The notes: generated from the letters alone by a model not told the origin. Positions 1 to 9,083 are shown, counted from the first letter of the stretch. The stretch: 64,000 bases of DNA from CAZSDU01 sp964429135 (GCA_964429135.1 CAYSAU010000002.1:186001-250000), one strand, 5' to 3'. Numbers and translations: made by a program.

Positions 1-270
1 AGGATAAATCTCGGTATCCCTTGGCGGGTGAGGAAGTACCAGTGAGATGATATCAAGGGGTTTGACTTTATAGTTTGGTTTGACCACTTTCTGGTTAACC
101 ATGATATTTCCTGCCTTGGCTGCATTCTGAATGCGCGTTCGGGAGGCATTCTCCATCCTGTCCATCAGAAATTTATCTATCCTCAGACTGTGTTGCCCCC
201 GGTCAACTGTAAATCGGAAATGTTCATACATTTCTTGAGCTTCCTCGGCGATTTCCGGAGTTTCTGGCAT
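1..270 (-). CDS. RluA/RluD-family pseudouridine synthase, N-terminal part (cut by window start)
   Basis: Only the first 90 codons are in the window; the catalytic domain lies beyond base 1. The visible part has a short acidic leader (MPETPEIAEEAQEMYEHF) and then an S4 RNA-binding domain from about residue 29, with LRIDKFLMDRM, SRTRIQNAAKAGNI and VNQKVVKPNYKV, as in RluD-type synthases that isomerise uridines in 23S rRNA. The ATG at 270-268 is chosen because the S4 domain follows at the usual distance. It is the third gene of a leftward run behind the PASTA protein and a T9SS cargo gene, 22 bases after the latter. The ddl / PASTA / RluD neighbourhood is common in Bacteroidota (family knowledge). 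Which uridine is modified cannot be told. Confidence 0.85.
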   Translation of the reverse strand, partial: MPETPEIAEEAQEMYEHFRFTVDRGQHSLRIDKFLMDRMENASRTRIQNAAKAGNIMVNQKVVKPNYKVKPLDIISLVLPHPPRDTEIYP

Positions 271-292
271 TTTTCCCTGGATGCTTGAATGG

Positions 293-2272
293 TTAACGGC
301 TGATGATCAACTTTGTGGTATGCTTTACTATTCCAAACGAGTCTGATAATCTAAGAAAATAAAAACCTGAGGGTAAAAAGCTGACATCTATTTCCGGTGT
401 ATAAGGGACCCGAAGTCTTGTTTGACCCATCAGATTAGAGATGCTGAGAGTGAATTGCTCCATTTCAGGTTTTGGGTTAACATCCCCTGAAATTTTCAAA
501 TAAATTTTTTTACCTGAACAAGGATTGGGATATATATCAAGACTGATTATTTGATCAGATTTTTCGTTGATGCCCACAGGGATGGGTTTTCCGACAATCG
601 GACGGACCATCAGCGAACCTGAATATGCGCTATTGTTCCACTGTCCGGTCACATTGTAAAAGTTTTCTTGGTGATTGTCATTATAGCGGTCAAATCCAAG
701 GTTCAGGTTGTCGTTAGTAGTTTGTATCCATCCGACATAGAAAGTCCCCGATACCCTAACCGGCCGGGTCAGATGATAGGTGAAGAACTGGTTCAGGCTG
801 TCAGCGTATAGTGGAAGGACAAGGTCAGAATAGATGGTGTCGCCCGGTTTTCCGATATTATCATTCCATACACAGAGGTAAAAAAGTTGCTGGCTGTTCC
901 CAGACAAGGTGTGGTTGAAGAACATCTGTACAGCCCTTAAGGTATCAGGGGATTTGTTCAAATGGAATCGACAGGCCAGCATTGAACCAGCAGGAGTTAA
1001 ACCGTATCCCGCATCTGCACTCCCGTCATCGTAAGCATAATAGTTATAAAACTTCTGAACTCGTCTCATCGTATCCCCCAATGTCGAACCAGGAGTATTA
1101 TCGAGGATATGGTGCTCAACCAGGAATGATGCCGTATCTGCCTGGCTGATTGGAAACAGGAAACTGACATTGGGATGGGCAAACGGGGGGTAAGTGACAT
1201 ACCCGTTGGTGTAAAATGGTTTTACGCCATAATTTCCTCCATTGTATGTTTTATGGTAACTTCCGTTGTAATTGGATAAAGTGTAACCATACCGGCAGTT
1301 CCGTTCTTCGTTGGTACGGTTACTGATCAGGATACTCAGGCTATCGGCCATCTCATTGGTTGGATCATCGCAATACTGAGGATATGGCATGGCTTCATAA
1401 AATGACAGCAGACTCGGTACCCGCTCAATAAAGCGGATTTCCGGATACAGCGTATCCGTGGAGGTTCTTTCGTAATTGAGGTAAATATTATCGAGGTTCC
1501 ATTGGTCGCAGTTGCTTTGCCAACTGGGTTCTGCTGAACTGGCAAGACTGACCCGGTTATAAAACCGGAATCGGAAATTCTTCCGGAAAAACCGGGATCC
1601 ATCTGTGATGGGTAACATTACCTGAAGAAAGTAATGCTTGTTTTTCAGGTAAAACGTATCTAGTGACATACCGGGAGTGGACCAGACCGTTTCCCAGGTT
1701 TCAGGGTAGGGAATGGTATCTGTAGGGGTTATACTGTCAAATGCCGGCCTGACGAGAAACTGAAGAATCAAGGAATCGTTTGTTTCTGGAGGTAATCCAC
1801 GACCCTGTGGCTGATAGTAAAAACTGAGAAATACGGAATCCGAAGGGTTTAATTTTCTGGGGGAGGGAGAAAAAACGGAATCCAGCCGAATATATCGTGA
1901 AGTCAGATAATCGGCAATAAATGTTGCTGGACCGGGTATGGCATCAGGATAAATCATTCCCGAATCATTGATGGCATCCAGGGTAATGGCTCCTGTGTTG
2001 ACAGGAAATACAGGTATGTCAGTATTCTGATAAGTGTAACGGTCAACCCAGCGGTCGGGGGTTGGAAAAATATCGGGAGTGGAAAAATCATCGAAAAACG
2101 GCATATTTAAAGGAATGGTATCTGTTCCGATAAAGGATCTGCTCACATATGACTTCATAAAAGCTGCTCTTACAACAGGATTGACCTGCAATCCCCTGAG
2201 TATTTCCTGTGAAAAAGCAGATATACTAAAAACTAAACACAAAAAACAAATAATTAAACCCTTTTTTATCAT
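293..2272 (-). CDS. Secreted protein with T9SS type-A C-terminal sorting domain
   Basis: A protein of about 659 residues with a signal peptide (MIKKGLIICFLCLVFSISAFSQ) and a C-terminal sorting domain of about 80 residues: IYPNPCSGKKIYL, a central SNLMGQT segment, LPSGFYFLRLSD and the terminal KLIISR. Such domains send proteins through the type IX secretion system. The middle is rich in Asp, Thr and aromatic residues and looks like beta-sandwich modules; I do not recognise a catalytic domain. I chose the ATG at 2272 because it begins directly at the signal peptide. A GTG at 2305 overlaps the PASTA stop codon (TAGTG) and would add 11 residues. Translational coupling to the PASTA gene is possible. 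Confidence 0.8.
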   Translation of the reverse strand: MIKKGLIICFLCLVFSISAFSQEILRGLQVNPVVRAAFMKSYVSRSFIGTDTIPLNMPFFDDFSTPDIFPTPDRWVDRYTYQNTDIPVFPVNTGAITLDAINDSGMIYPDAIPGPATFIADYLTSRYIRLDSVFSPSPRKLNPSDSVFLSFYYQPQGRGLPPETNDSLILQFLVRPAFDSITPTDTIPYPETWETVWSTPGMSLDTFYLKNKHYFLQVMLPITDGSRFFRKNFRFRFYNRVSLASSAEPSWQSNCDQWNLDNIYLNYERTSTDTLYPEIRFIERVPSLLSFYEAMPYPQYCDDPTNEMADSLSILISNRTNEERNCRYGYTLSNYNGSYHKTYNGGNYGVKPFYTNGYVTYPPFAHPNVSFLFPISQADTASFLVEHHILDNTPGSTLGDTMRRVQKFYNYYAYDDGSADAGYGLTPAGSMLACRFHLNKSPDTLRAVQMFFNHTLSGNSQQLFYLCVWNDNIGKPGDTIYSDLVLPLYADSLNQFFTYHLTRPVRVSGTFYVGWIQTTNDNLNLGFDRYNDNHQENFYNVTGQWNNSAYSGSLMVRPIVGKPIPVGINEKSDQIISLDIYPNPCSGKKIYLKISGDVNPKPEMEQFTLSISNLMGQTRLRVPYTPEIDVSFLPSGFYFLRLSDSFGIVKHTTKLIISR

Positions 2273-2304
2273 GAAGTTATTTTGCCATTTTACGATTTTA
2301 ATCA

Positions 2305-2895
2305 CTAGTCTACACTGTCTACCCTTACGGAATCAGCTCTCTGCAATGCTTTTGCTCCCATTCCAACGGTCAGGTTAATCACAGATCCCTTATCAAGTTT
2401 TGTCCCCGGAGGGATGATTTTTCCCTGAAAAAACTGCTGTTGAACGGCATCGTCATCAAAGGCTTTAATATAAGTGAGTTTGCCCAATAATAATCCACTT
2501 GATTCAAGAATGGACTGGGCCTGTCTTAGAGTCAGTGATTTCAGGTCGGGCATAACTGTTTTTTCGGGAACAAAGGAAACAATGGTCAGGTAAATCATTC
2601 GGTTTTTTTTCACCTTGGCACCAGGGGAAGGATCCTGTGTCAGGATGGTTCCTGAAGGTTTCTGGGCATCAAAAACCGAATCGATTACAAAGAAATTAAA
2701 AACCCTGTTGTCAGCATTGGTTAATACATCCTGAATATAGATCGTCCTGAAATCCGGGACAACGAAATATTTATCATGCTTGGTGTACCAGGATAAGGAT
2801 ATCAGGGTGATCCAGATCAGAAAGGCAGTGATCCCGATCATGATCAGAAAATGAACCAGGAATTTTTTGGAAAAAAGAAAACGAAAAAAACCCAT
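2305..2895 (-). CDS. PASTA-domain membrane protein
   Basis: A 196-residue protein with a short basic N-terminus, one membrane helix (about residues 13-35, FLVHFLIMIGITAFLIWITL) and a periplasmic part built from PASTA repeats. Recognisable repeat pieces include FVVPDFRT, GTILTQDPSPGAKVKKN, VMPDLKSLTLRQAQSILESSGL and GKIIPPGTKLDKGS. PASTA domains bind peptidoglycan fragments or beta-lactams in other proteins. There is no kinase or penicillin-binding domain, so this is the stand-alone Bacteroidota form. It is divergent from ddl, a cell-wall precursor gene, which supports a wall-related role; the exact function is unknown. Confidence 0.85.
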   Translation of the reverse strand: MGFFRFLFSKKFLVHFLIMIGITAFLIWITLISLSWYTKHDKYFVVPDFRTIYIQDVLTNADNRVFNFFVIDSVFDAQKPSGTILTQDPSPGAKVKKNRMIYLTIVSFVPEKTVMPDLKSLTLRQAQSILESSGLLLGKLTYIKAFDDDAVQQQFFQGKIIPPGTKLDKGSVINLTVGMGAKALQRADSVRVDSVD

Positions 2896-2976
2896 CCCTA
2901 ATCTTTTTTAAATAACCTGTGAAGGGTATTATTATTGTGTTGGTGTATTGACTTAGCAAACATACGGAAAAAAAAT

Positions 2977-2984
2977 TAATTTTG
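2977..2984 (+). promoter_or_regulatory. Bacteroidota -7 element upstream of ddl
   Basis: TAATTTTG matches TAnnTTTG exactly and lies 20 bases before the ddl ATG. No TTG/TTTG sits at the expected -33 distance (the nearest TTG is 26 bases upstream), so only half of the promoter is seen. Confidence 0.5.
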
Positions 2985-3004
2985 TCCTTTCCAATCTGAC
3001 CGAT

Positions 3005-3973
3005 ATGCTGAATATTGCTATTGTTGCCGGCGGAGACTCGGGAGAGTATGCCATTTCAATGAAAAGCGGAAAACAACTTGAATTGTATATGGACAGGGAT
3101 AGATTTCGTCCCTATCTGATTGTTATCCGAGGGAAGAATTGGTACTACCCGGTTGAACATAAACGCTTTCAGGTTGATAAAAATGATTTCAGTTTGCAGA
3201 TCGGACGAAAGAAAATAACTTTTGATCTGGTCTTCAATGCAATTCATGGTACGCCCGGTGAAAACGGAAGACTTCAGGGGTACTTCGATATACTTGGAAT
3301 ACCTTATACTTCCTCTGGTGTTGTCACTTCGTCCATTACTTTTAATAAAAATTTCTGCAAACAATTGGTACTTTCTTATGGTTTTAAAACAGCCCGGTCA
3401 CAGCATTTTAATAAAGAACAGTTCGTTACGGCCAAGAACATTTTTAATGCCCTGACGTTACCGGTTTTTGTAAAACCCAACAATGGGGGTTCCAGTGTTG
3501 GTATGTCGAAGGTTAGTTCGAAATCAGAACTGGAACCTGCTTTGAAAAGAGCATTTCACGAGGACGATGAGATTCTGGTGGAAGAATTCATCAGGGGAAG
3601 GGAACTGACCTGCGGGGTGTTGAGGAGCCGGGGGAAAGTGATTGCACTACCGGTGACAGAAATCATCCCCCGTAAAGAATTTTTCGATTATGAAGCCAAG
3701 TACAAAAAAGGCATGTGTGATGAAGTCGTTCCTGCCGTTATTCCTTCAGGGACATCAGACACCTGTCGTTCTATTTCTGTGGATTTGTATGAACGTTTGA
3801 ATTGCAAAGGTGTGGTCAGATTCGATTTTATATGGACGGGCAGTGATTTTTATTTTCTCGAAGTAAATACTGTTCCCGGACTCTCAGCCGCAAGCATAGT
3901 CCCCAAGATGGCCATTGCTCATGGATGGACTTTTACGGAATTGATTACTCGTTTGATTGAGGAAGCGATATGA
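3005..3973 (+). CDS. ddl: D-alanine--D-alanine ligase
   Basis: A 322-residue cytoplasmic ATP-grasp enzyme that joins two D-alanines for the peptidoglycan stem peptide. The N-terminal domain begins NIAIVAGGDSGEYAISMKSG, followed by the HGTPGENGRLQGYFDILGIPYTSSG region. The ATP-grasp core has FVKPNNGGSSVGMSKV, the lysine and glycine loop over ATP, and EEFIRGRELTCGV. The C-terminal metal-binding stretch is FLEVNTVPGLSAASIVPKM. Length and motif order are normal. Its stop overlaps the start of rdgB (ATGA), so the two are probably co-translated. It is transcribed away from the PASTA gene. Confidence 0.95.
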   Translation: MLNIAIVAGGDSGEYAISMKSGKQLELYMDRDRFRPYLIVIRGKNWYYPVEHKRFQVDKNDFSLQIGRKKITFDLVFNAIHGTPGENGRLQGYFDILGIPYTSSGVVTSSITFNKNFCKQLVLSYGFKTARSQHFNKEQFVTAKNIFNALTLPVFVKPNNGGSSVGMSKVSSKSELEPALKRAFHEDDEILVEEFIRGRELTCGVLRSRGKVIALPVTEIIPRKEFFDYEAKYKKGMCDEVVPAVIPSGTSDTCRSISVDLYERLNCKGVVRFDFIWTGSDFYFLEVNTVPGLSAASIVPKMAIAHGWTFTELITRLIEEAI

Positions 3974-4548
3974 CCCCTCTTCTTTTTGCCACCAATAACC
4001 AGCATAAACTCCGGGAAGTGAGTGACATCCTCGGGGAGGAATATCCATTGCTCAGCCTTCAGGATATCGGCCTGGATGTTGAAATTCCCGAAAACCAGGA
4101 TACCCTGGACGGAAATGCCAGACAAAAAGCCTGGTTTATCTTTAACAAAACGGGAATGAACTGTTTTTCCGATGATACCGGCCTGGAAATTATGGCGCTG
4201 GATGGCTGTCCCGGTGTTTATTCTGCGCGTTATGCTGGAGATGCATGCAGTTTTGAGGATAACATAGAAAAAGTGTTGAATGAACTTGAAGGAATAGAAA
4301 ACCGTAAGGCTTGTTTCCGAACGGTGATCTGCCTGATCATGGATGGCCGGGAACATTTTTTCGAAGGAAAAATTGAAGGGGAAATAATTCTGGAAAGGAA
4401 GGGTAAATCAGGGTTCGGATATGATCCGGTTTTTCTTCCCGAAGGCAATCATCAAACCTTCGCGGAAATGCCGGCCTACCTGAAAAATGGCATCAGCCAT
4501 CGGGCTAGGGCAGTGACCAGGTTGTTGCAATTTTTGAAACAAAGATAG
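3970..4548 (+). CDS. rdgB: Non-canonical purine NTP pyrophosphatase (RdgB/HAM1 family)
   Basis: A 192-residue enzyme that hydrolyses dITP, dIDP precursors and XTP to monophosphates and keeps damaged purines out of DNA. The family signature T-x-N-x-x-K is present near the start (ATNNQHKLREV), followed by SDDTGLEIMALDGCPGVYSARYAG, GKSGFGYDPVFLPEG and the C-terminal GISHRARAV. Length is typical. It overlaps ddl by four bases and is followed by a strong terminator, so ddl-rdgB reads as a two-gene transcript. Confidence 0.95.
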   Translation: MTPLLFATNNQHKLREVSDILGEEYPLLSLQDIGLDVEIPENQDTLDGNARQKAWFIFNKTGMNCFSDDTGLEIMALDGCPGVYSARYAGDACSFEDNIEKVLNELEGIENRKACFRTVICLIMDGREHFFEGKIEGEIILERKGKSGFGYDPVFLPEGNHQTFAEMPAYLKNGISHRARAVTRLLQFLKQR

Positions 4549-4580
4549 ATTTCGAAACGGGTATTATTATTTCCATTGTC

Positions 4581-4623
4581 AAAAAAAAACGTCCCTGGAA
4601 TCATATTCCAGGGACGTTTTTTT
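4581..4623. terminator. Bidirectional rho-independent terminator between rdgB and the SGNH hydrolase gene
   Basis: A perfect 13-bp stem (4589-4601 with 4605-4617, ACGTCCCTGGAAT and its complement) has a three-base loop, a run of A on the left and a run of T on the right. It can end rdgB transcription rightward and the fadL-like/SGNH operon leftward. Confidence 0.93.
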
Positions 4624-4655
4624 AGGTTCACAAGCTTTAAGCAATCACCTGATAA

Positions 4656-6056
4656 TTACGGGAACTTAAGCCCGGGATAACTGGTGACATTTGCCTGGGG
4701 AATATTGCATCCGTATTTGTTGTTGATCGCCTGAATCAAATAATTCGCTGCCACGACAGATCCTCTTGGGTTCAGATGAATTCCATCGGTGGAGAACATA
4801 CCTCCGGTGATGAAGGTAGTATTCATTTTGATCCCGTCGAATACCATACCGCTGACAAAATTCTTCATGTAAGTATTCATATCAGCAATAGCAAGATCAT
4901 TGGCAATGGCAACCTGGGTGATGATCTGATTGAAGGCATTGATCCTTGCTTTGATATTGTCTTGTTCTTCCTTGTTCAGCACGAATTGGGATGGTATGGG
5001 ATAAGGCTTCGGGATAGGAAGGGTAGTGGGATCAGCAATGCCCATCCCTCTGCATTGAATCGAATCCGTAGGCAGGGTAATCAGGAAAAGGTCATCCGGT
5101 CCCATCTGTGCCCAGGATCCGTCATTTTTCAGATAAACAAAGGGATTCTGACCTTTTTGCCATTGAATTTCCGGATGGCCGTACATGGTGTATAAAATGT
5201 TCAGCCCGGCAGCCTGAGCGGAATCAAGCGTTACACCATTGTAGGGTAACTGTTTCGAAATCGTGGTAAAATAAGGGAGACTGGTTACATCAGGGATGGT
5301 AGCAACGACTCCTTTGGGATTATTGCCTGAATTCATCATGGCTCCGACAGCCATGGGATAGTAAATGGCAAAGGTATCGATGGGGGTAAGCAGTGCATCA
5401 GTTCCGGCAAGGGCTGACCCAAGTGCATCATTATCCCCCAGCCACATCATGAAGAAGGTGGGTTGTTGTGCCATGGCTTCACCGATCACGGAAGACAGTC
5501 CAGTTGTATTAGCAAACCTCGCAAAATAAGGATTGTAGGCTGCATATCCGGGAAACAGCGCAGCCTGAAGGGTAATTCCAGGTACGCCCATGTTGTTATA
5601 TGGTCCGGCAACAGTAGGAGGTGCAAATAACTGGGCTTTCATTTGTTGCTGGTCAGGATTATCGATGGCGAATGCAGGCTTCAGCGAATAAGTGCTGATC
5701 GGTCCTGAGCAATCATGATCCTGAACAACTTTCAAAACACGTTTAGTGAAAAAGTATAGTCCTCCGGGTATCTGTTGAAAACCAACACCATCTTCAGTTC
5801 CGATCAGGGGTTGTTTGAATTCACCGCCGCCAACCGTTTTAAACTGTGTGGCCATGATATTCGGAATGGAATAGACCTGTCCGGATGTATATAATGCACC
5901 GTCAGCAAACCCTGCGGTCATGGAATTTCCTACAGCCACGAACTTCGAGAAATTCACCCCGTTTGCATCGGGTTTGAATTCGTCAATCTTGCGTTCGCAG
6001 GAAGCAAATACAGCCAGGGTCAATAGGATGAAAAAAAATCTTTTCATAATGTTCAT
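4656..6056 (-). CDS. SGNH/GDSL-type hydrolase lipoprotein
   Basis: A 466-residue exported lipoprotein. The signal peptide ends in a lipobox, VFAS-C20, so it should be lipid-anchored after export. SGNH blocks are visible: block I VAVGNSMTAGF with likely nucleophile Ser45, a block with MMWLGDNDALG, and block V DGIHLNPRGS with the Asp and His of the triad. The family hydrolyses ester bonds in lipids or acylated sugars; the substrate here is unknown. A second ATG three codons in (MKRFFF) is an equally good start. It lies nine bases after the FadL-type porin gene, so the two are probably one operon and may act together on hydrophobic esters at the outer membrane (inference). Confidence 0.85.
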   Translation of the reverse strand: MNIMKRFFFILLTLAVFASCERKIDEFKPDANGVNFSKFVAVGNSMTAGFADGALYTSGQVYSIPNIMATQFKTVGGGEFKQPLIGTEDGVGFQQIPGGLYFFTKRVLKVVQDHDCSGPISTYSLKPAFAIDNPDQQQMKAQLFAPPTVAGPYNNMGVPGITLQAALFPGYAAYNPYFARFANTTGLSSVIGEAMAQQPTFFMMWLGDNDALGSALAGTDALLTPIDTFAIYYPMAVGAMMNSGNNPKGVVATIPDVTSLPYFTTISKQLPYNGVTLDSAQAAGLNILYTMYGHPEIQWQKGQNPFVYLKNDGSWAQMGPDDLFLITLPTDSIQCRGMGIADPTTLPIPKPYPIPSQFVLNKEEQDNIKARINAFNQIITQVAIANDLAIADMNTYMKNFVSGMVFDGIKMNTTFITGGMFSTDGIHLNPRGSVVAANYLIQAINNKYGCNIPQANVTSYPGLKFP

Positions 6057-6065
6057 GTTTTAAGG

Positions 6066-7286
6066 TTAGAAATTGTAGGTTAAACCAATACCGGGGATGG
6101 AGAAGCCCGTATTATACGTCCCGGCAAAATTATCCGGGCTGTACGTGCCGCTTCTTTCGCTACCCATAAGGTATAAAAATGCAGCGTCAATGCTGAATCC
6201 TTTAATGGGATAGATGGATAAACCACAGGTCATACCGATTTCATTGGTACTCGGGGTCTGGGGGTTCATATAGTCCGTGGGTACGGGAGAAGGATCATAA
6301 TATCCTCCCAGTCTGACCGTTACAAGATCATTCACCTTGTATTGTGCCCCAACACGGGTAATGAGCCGGTTCTGATAAAGGGCAGGGGAGGCAGTACGGC
6401 TAACGGCAGGGGTCTTGGTTTCAAAATTGAAAATGAGGGAATCATAAACCTTCCAGAAAACATAATTCAGGCTTAATCCAACCATGAATTTTCCGAACTC
6501 ATAAGAAGCTCCGAAATCAAGATTGGCAGGAAGAGGAAGGGTGACATCCACCTTGTTGTTTGGGAAATTGGTGCTCAAAGACTGAGGAACAGTAAAAGTA
6601 GCATTGGCACCTTTGACCTTCATCAGGATTTTGGAACGGTAGTCTACGCCCAGACTAAGTCCTTTGACAGGATGTACCATAATCCCGGCATTGAATCCGA
6701 AGTTACTTGTACTGCCTTTGATGTTAAGCTTACCATCACCATCTTCTCCTTCAATAGGAAGCGCCTTGTTCAGATCAACATTGCCCCAGGCATACACTAA
6801 ACCAATGCCTATCCCGACAATATCCCCGAATTTATAACTTACTGTTGGCTGAAAAGTAAAAGCTTTGAAGGATAAGTTCTGGATCAGATAACGTCCTTTC
6901 CAGTCGTCATCCCAGGCAAGCCTGTTCCCATAAGGGGTGTTTACAGCCAGACCCACACTAAGATTCTTTGTGGGCTTGAATGCAGCATAGAAATATAAGG
7001 GAGTATTTAGCTCATGTTTTAGGTGTGTCTGATAGTTAACATCTTGAGCCTGAAATGTGCAACGGGCAAAAATGAAACTGACACCTCCCGAAAAGCTCCA
7101 TTTTTCATTGATAAACGACGTCCCTCCGGGATTGTAAAAAATCGTACTGGCGTCGTAACTGAGCGATGTCCCGATAAGCCCCATGCCGATATTACGCATG
7201 CTGTGAAGGCCTACCTGGTAACCACCTCCGAAAGTGGTTGTCGCTGCCAAGAATAGTAAAAGCAGCAGGGTTGTAAATCTCCTCAT
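6066..7286 (-). CDS. OmpP1/FadL/TodX-family outer-membrane transport protein
   Basis: An outer-membrane beta-barrel of about 406 residues that passes hydrophobic compounds such as long-chain fatty acids. After a signal peptide (MRRFTTLLLLLFLAATTTFGGG) comes the family's N-terminal plug region, YQVGLHSMRNIGMGLIGTSL and IFYNPGG, then alternating beta strands, ending in the aromatic C-terminal residue (IGLTYNF). The ATG at 7286 is chosen over an upstream frame extension because it starts at the signal peptide. It is the first gene of a likely operon with the SGNH hydrolase lipoprotein. The ligand cannot be inferred from the sequence. Confidence 0.88.
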   Translation of the reverse strand: MRRFTTLLLLLFLAATTTFGGGYQVGLHSMRNIGMGLIGTSLSYDASTIFYNPGGTSFINEKWSFSGGVSFIFARCTFQAQDVNYQTHLKHELNTPLYFYAAFKPTKNLSVGLAVNTPYGNRLAWDDDWKGRYLIQNLSFKAFTFQPTVSYKFGDIVGIGIGLVYAWGNVDLNKALPIEGEDGDGKLNIKGSTSNFGFNAGIMVHPVKGLSLGVDYRSKILMKVKGANATFTVPQSLSTNFPNNKVDVTLPLPANLDFGASYEFGKFMVGLSLNYVFWKVYDSLIFNFETKTPAVSRTASPALYQNRLITRVGAQYKVNDLVTVRLGGYYDPSPVPTDYMNPQTPSTNEIGMTCGLSIYPIKGFSIDAAFLYLMGSERSGTYSPDNFAGTYNTGFSIPGIGLTYNF

Positions 7287-7322
7287 AATGACTGTTTTTT
7301 GGTTAATACTGGGCGCAAGATA

Positions 7323-7330
7323 CAAAAATA
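7323..7330 (-). promoter_or_regulatory. -7 element of the FadL-type porin gene
   Basis: Read leftward this is TATTTTTG, a full match to TAnnTTTG, 36 bases before the ATG. No good -33 element is seen. Confidence 0.4.
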
Positions 7331-7408
7331 TTTCATTATGCAATTTTTGATCATTAGGTTTGCTCCCTAACAATTCTTCATTTATCCATAATTTATTGCA
7401 ATTTTTAT

Positions 7409-7416
7409 TACTTTTG
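7409..7416 (+). promoter_or_regulatory. -7 element of the 7447 T9SS cargo gene
   Basis: TACTTTTG matches TAnnTTTG and lies 30 bases before the ATG. The nearest TTG (7396-7398) is too close to be a standard -33 element. Confidence 0.4.
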
Positions 7417-7446
7417 CAGGATTAATTATTTTAAAAAAGTTTCACC

Positions 7447-8184
7447 ATGAGAAAAAATATACTGTTTATTGGTTTCTTTATGCTGATTACCCTGTTCAGC
7501 TTCTCTCAAAGCCTTGTCCTGATCGACAGTGTTGCAGGTACATTGGAAAACAATGCAACCATTTATAAAAGCGGTGTCAATACAGAGGAAGGGGAAATCG
7601 TTCAATACCTTGCTGTTCAAAATGTTTCCGCCAGCGACATTCCGGTCATGGTGAAAAAAGCCTATGTCAATATTGTTGAAGGATCCATGAATCTTTTTTG
7701 TTGGGGAATCTGCGTCAGCTTTGATACCTTTGAAGCCCCTGAACCCATTACCATTCAGGCCGGAACAACCAATTGGCTCGAATTTTCCGCTCATTATCTC
7801 CCCATGAGCATGTCAGGTTATTCGACTGTCAGGTACACTTTTTTTGCCCAAAGGGATCACAATGATTCTGTCTGTGTCAATGTTGTTTACATGGCTTACC
7901 CTTTGGGAAAAGAAGAAATGCTTCAGGAAACTGCCCTATTATCCAATGCCTATCCAAATCCGGCAAAAGATAAGGTATATTTTAATTACACCCTTCCTGC
8001 TTCCACAGAGGGAACCCTGATCGTACGCAATGTTCTGGGTTCAAAAATCCGAGAGGTCAGTGTTTCAGCCGGCTCCGGAAAGCAGAGTCTGATGGTTTCC
8101 GACCTTCCCGAAGGAGTATATTTCTGCACTTTGGAAATGAAAGGCAAGGCCACGCTAACCCGGAAAATGGTGATTAGTCACTAA
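7447..8184 (+). CDS. Small secreted protein with T9SS type-A sorting domain
   Basis: A 245-residue protein with a signal peptide (MRKNILFIGFFMLITLFSFSQ), a single domain of about 140 residues and a type-A C-terminal domain: NAYPNPAKDKVYFNYTLP, RNVLGSKIREV, LPEGVYFCTLEMKG and terminal RKMVISH. The central domain (GEIVQYLAVQNVS, FCWGICVSFDTFE, YTFFAQRDHNDSVCVNVVY) has spaced cysteines that may form disulfides after export. No enzyme motif is visible; a surface or secreted binding module is the likely role. It converges on the 8181 gene, with the two stop regions overlapping by four bases. Confidence 0.82.
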   Translation: MRKNILFIGFFMLITLFSFSQSLVLIDSVAGTLENNATIYKSGVNTEEGEIVQYLAVQNVSASDIPVMVKKAYVNIVEGSMNLFCWGICVSFDTFEAPEPITIQAGTTNWLEFSAHYLPMSMSGYSTVRYTFFAQRDHNDSVCVNVVYMAYPLGKEEMLQETALLSNAYPNPAKDKVYFNYTLPASTEGTLIVRNVLGSKIREVSVSAGSGKQSLMVSDLPEGVYFCTLEMKGKATLTRKMVISH

Positions 8185-9083
8185 GGCTGAAGAGTGATCA
8201 GGGAACCTTCTACCCACCCCTGAATAAAAGTGGGGAATTGATCGATTTCATAAAAAATCGATTTTTTGGGTCTGACATCAGGGATGATTTCAACATAGTA
8301 CCAGAGCTTCCCTCCCTTATCTTGTTTTTTTGCCATAAGCGTACCATGAATGGATTGTGTAAAGCCGGCAATGGTATTCCCCCATGTTTCCAGATAAGGA
8401 TTATAAGGGTCATCAAGATTGGCGGCAGAAGCCCGAATCAGGGTGGTATCATAAACCGATTGCCAGGTAAGAGCTGGGTTAATCATTTCGAATGGCCGCT
8501 CCGTGAAATGATACACGGCTGATTGCTTCCCTTTGATAAAATTTAGTTCACTGCCAGATTGCTTTACTGTATAATTTCTGGTAAAATACAAGTAGGCATC
8601 ACAACAACCGATATCGGCCATCTGCAATCCGGTCAAAATGCCAGACTGAATGACCATGGCAACAATATACTGGTAATCTTCAAAAACCAGCTCGAAGCTG
8701 TCCTTACGGTTTAAAAAGATCTGAGTTTTATCAGATTCTCCTCCACTGAAACCCGAAAAAATCATATCCGGAAGCTGGTCCCCGTTCAGATCAACAGGAT
8801 AAAGACATTTTTTCAGCGCTGAAATGCGGGCAGGTTTTAATGTGTCTCTGGAAAACTGGGGAAAACGCTCAAGATGTAAAGATAAAAAATGATCAATGAC
8901 CTGGGCAGGTTTCGATACGGTGAATTTTGAGAGGTTGGCCCTTGGCGGTTTTTTTACATGTTCGTAGCGTTTCCAGTAAAACGTATCAGTAGCTGACGTG
9001 TATTGCTTAATGGTAATCTGTCCCTGTGCAACGACAGGGATGATGCACAGGGACAGCAATAAAAAGCGAATTATATCATGCAT
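8181..9083 (-). CDS. Exported protein of unknown function with an FG-GAP-like segment
   Basis: A protein of about 300 residues with a signal peptide (MHDIIRFLLLSLCIIPVVAQGQ). A segment near residue 105, PVDLNGDQLPDMIFSGFSGG, resembles an FG-GAP/VCBS calcium-binding loop (DxNxDxxxD). The rest has no motif I recognise. The ATG at 9083 is preferred because it opens the signal peptide and avoids overlap with metK; the reading frame stays open to 9140. The gene follows metK by 16 bases and may be transcribed with it. Its 3' end overlaps the convergent 7447 gene by four bases. Confidence 0.7.
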   Translation of the reverse strand: MHDIIRFLLLSLCIIPVVAQGQITIKQYTSATDTFYWKRYEHVKKPPRANLSKFTVSKPAQVIDHFLSLHLERFPQFSRDTLKPARISALKKCLYPVDLNGDQLPDMIFSGFSGGESDKTQIFLNRKDSFELVFEDYQYIVAMVIQSGILTGLQMADIGCCDAYLYFTRNYTVKQSGSELNFIKGKQSAVYHFTERPFEMINPALTWQSVYDTTLIRASAANLDDPYNPYLETWGNTIAGFTQSIHGTLMAKKQDKGGKLWYYVEIIPDVRPKKSIFYEIDQFPTFIQGWVEGSLITLQP

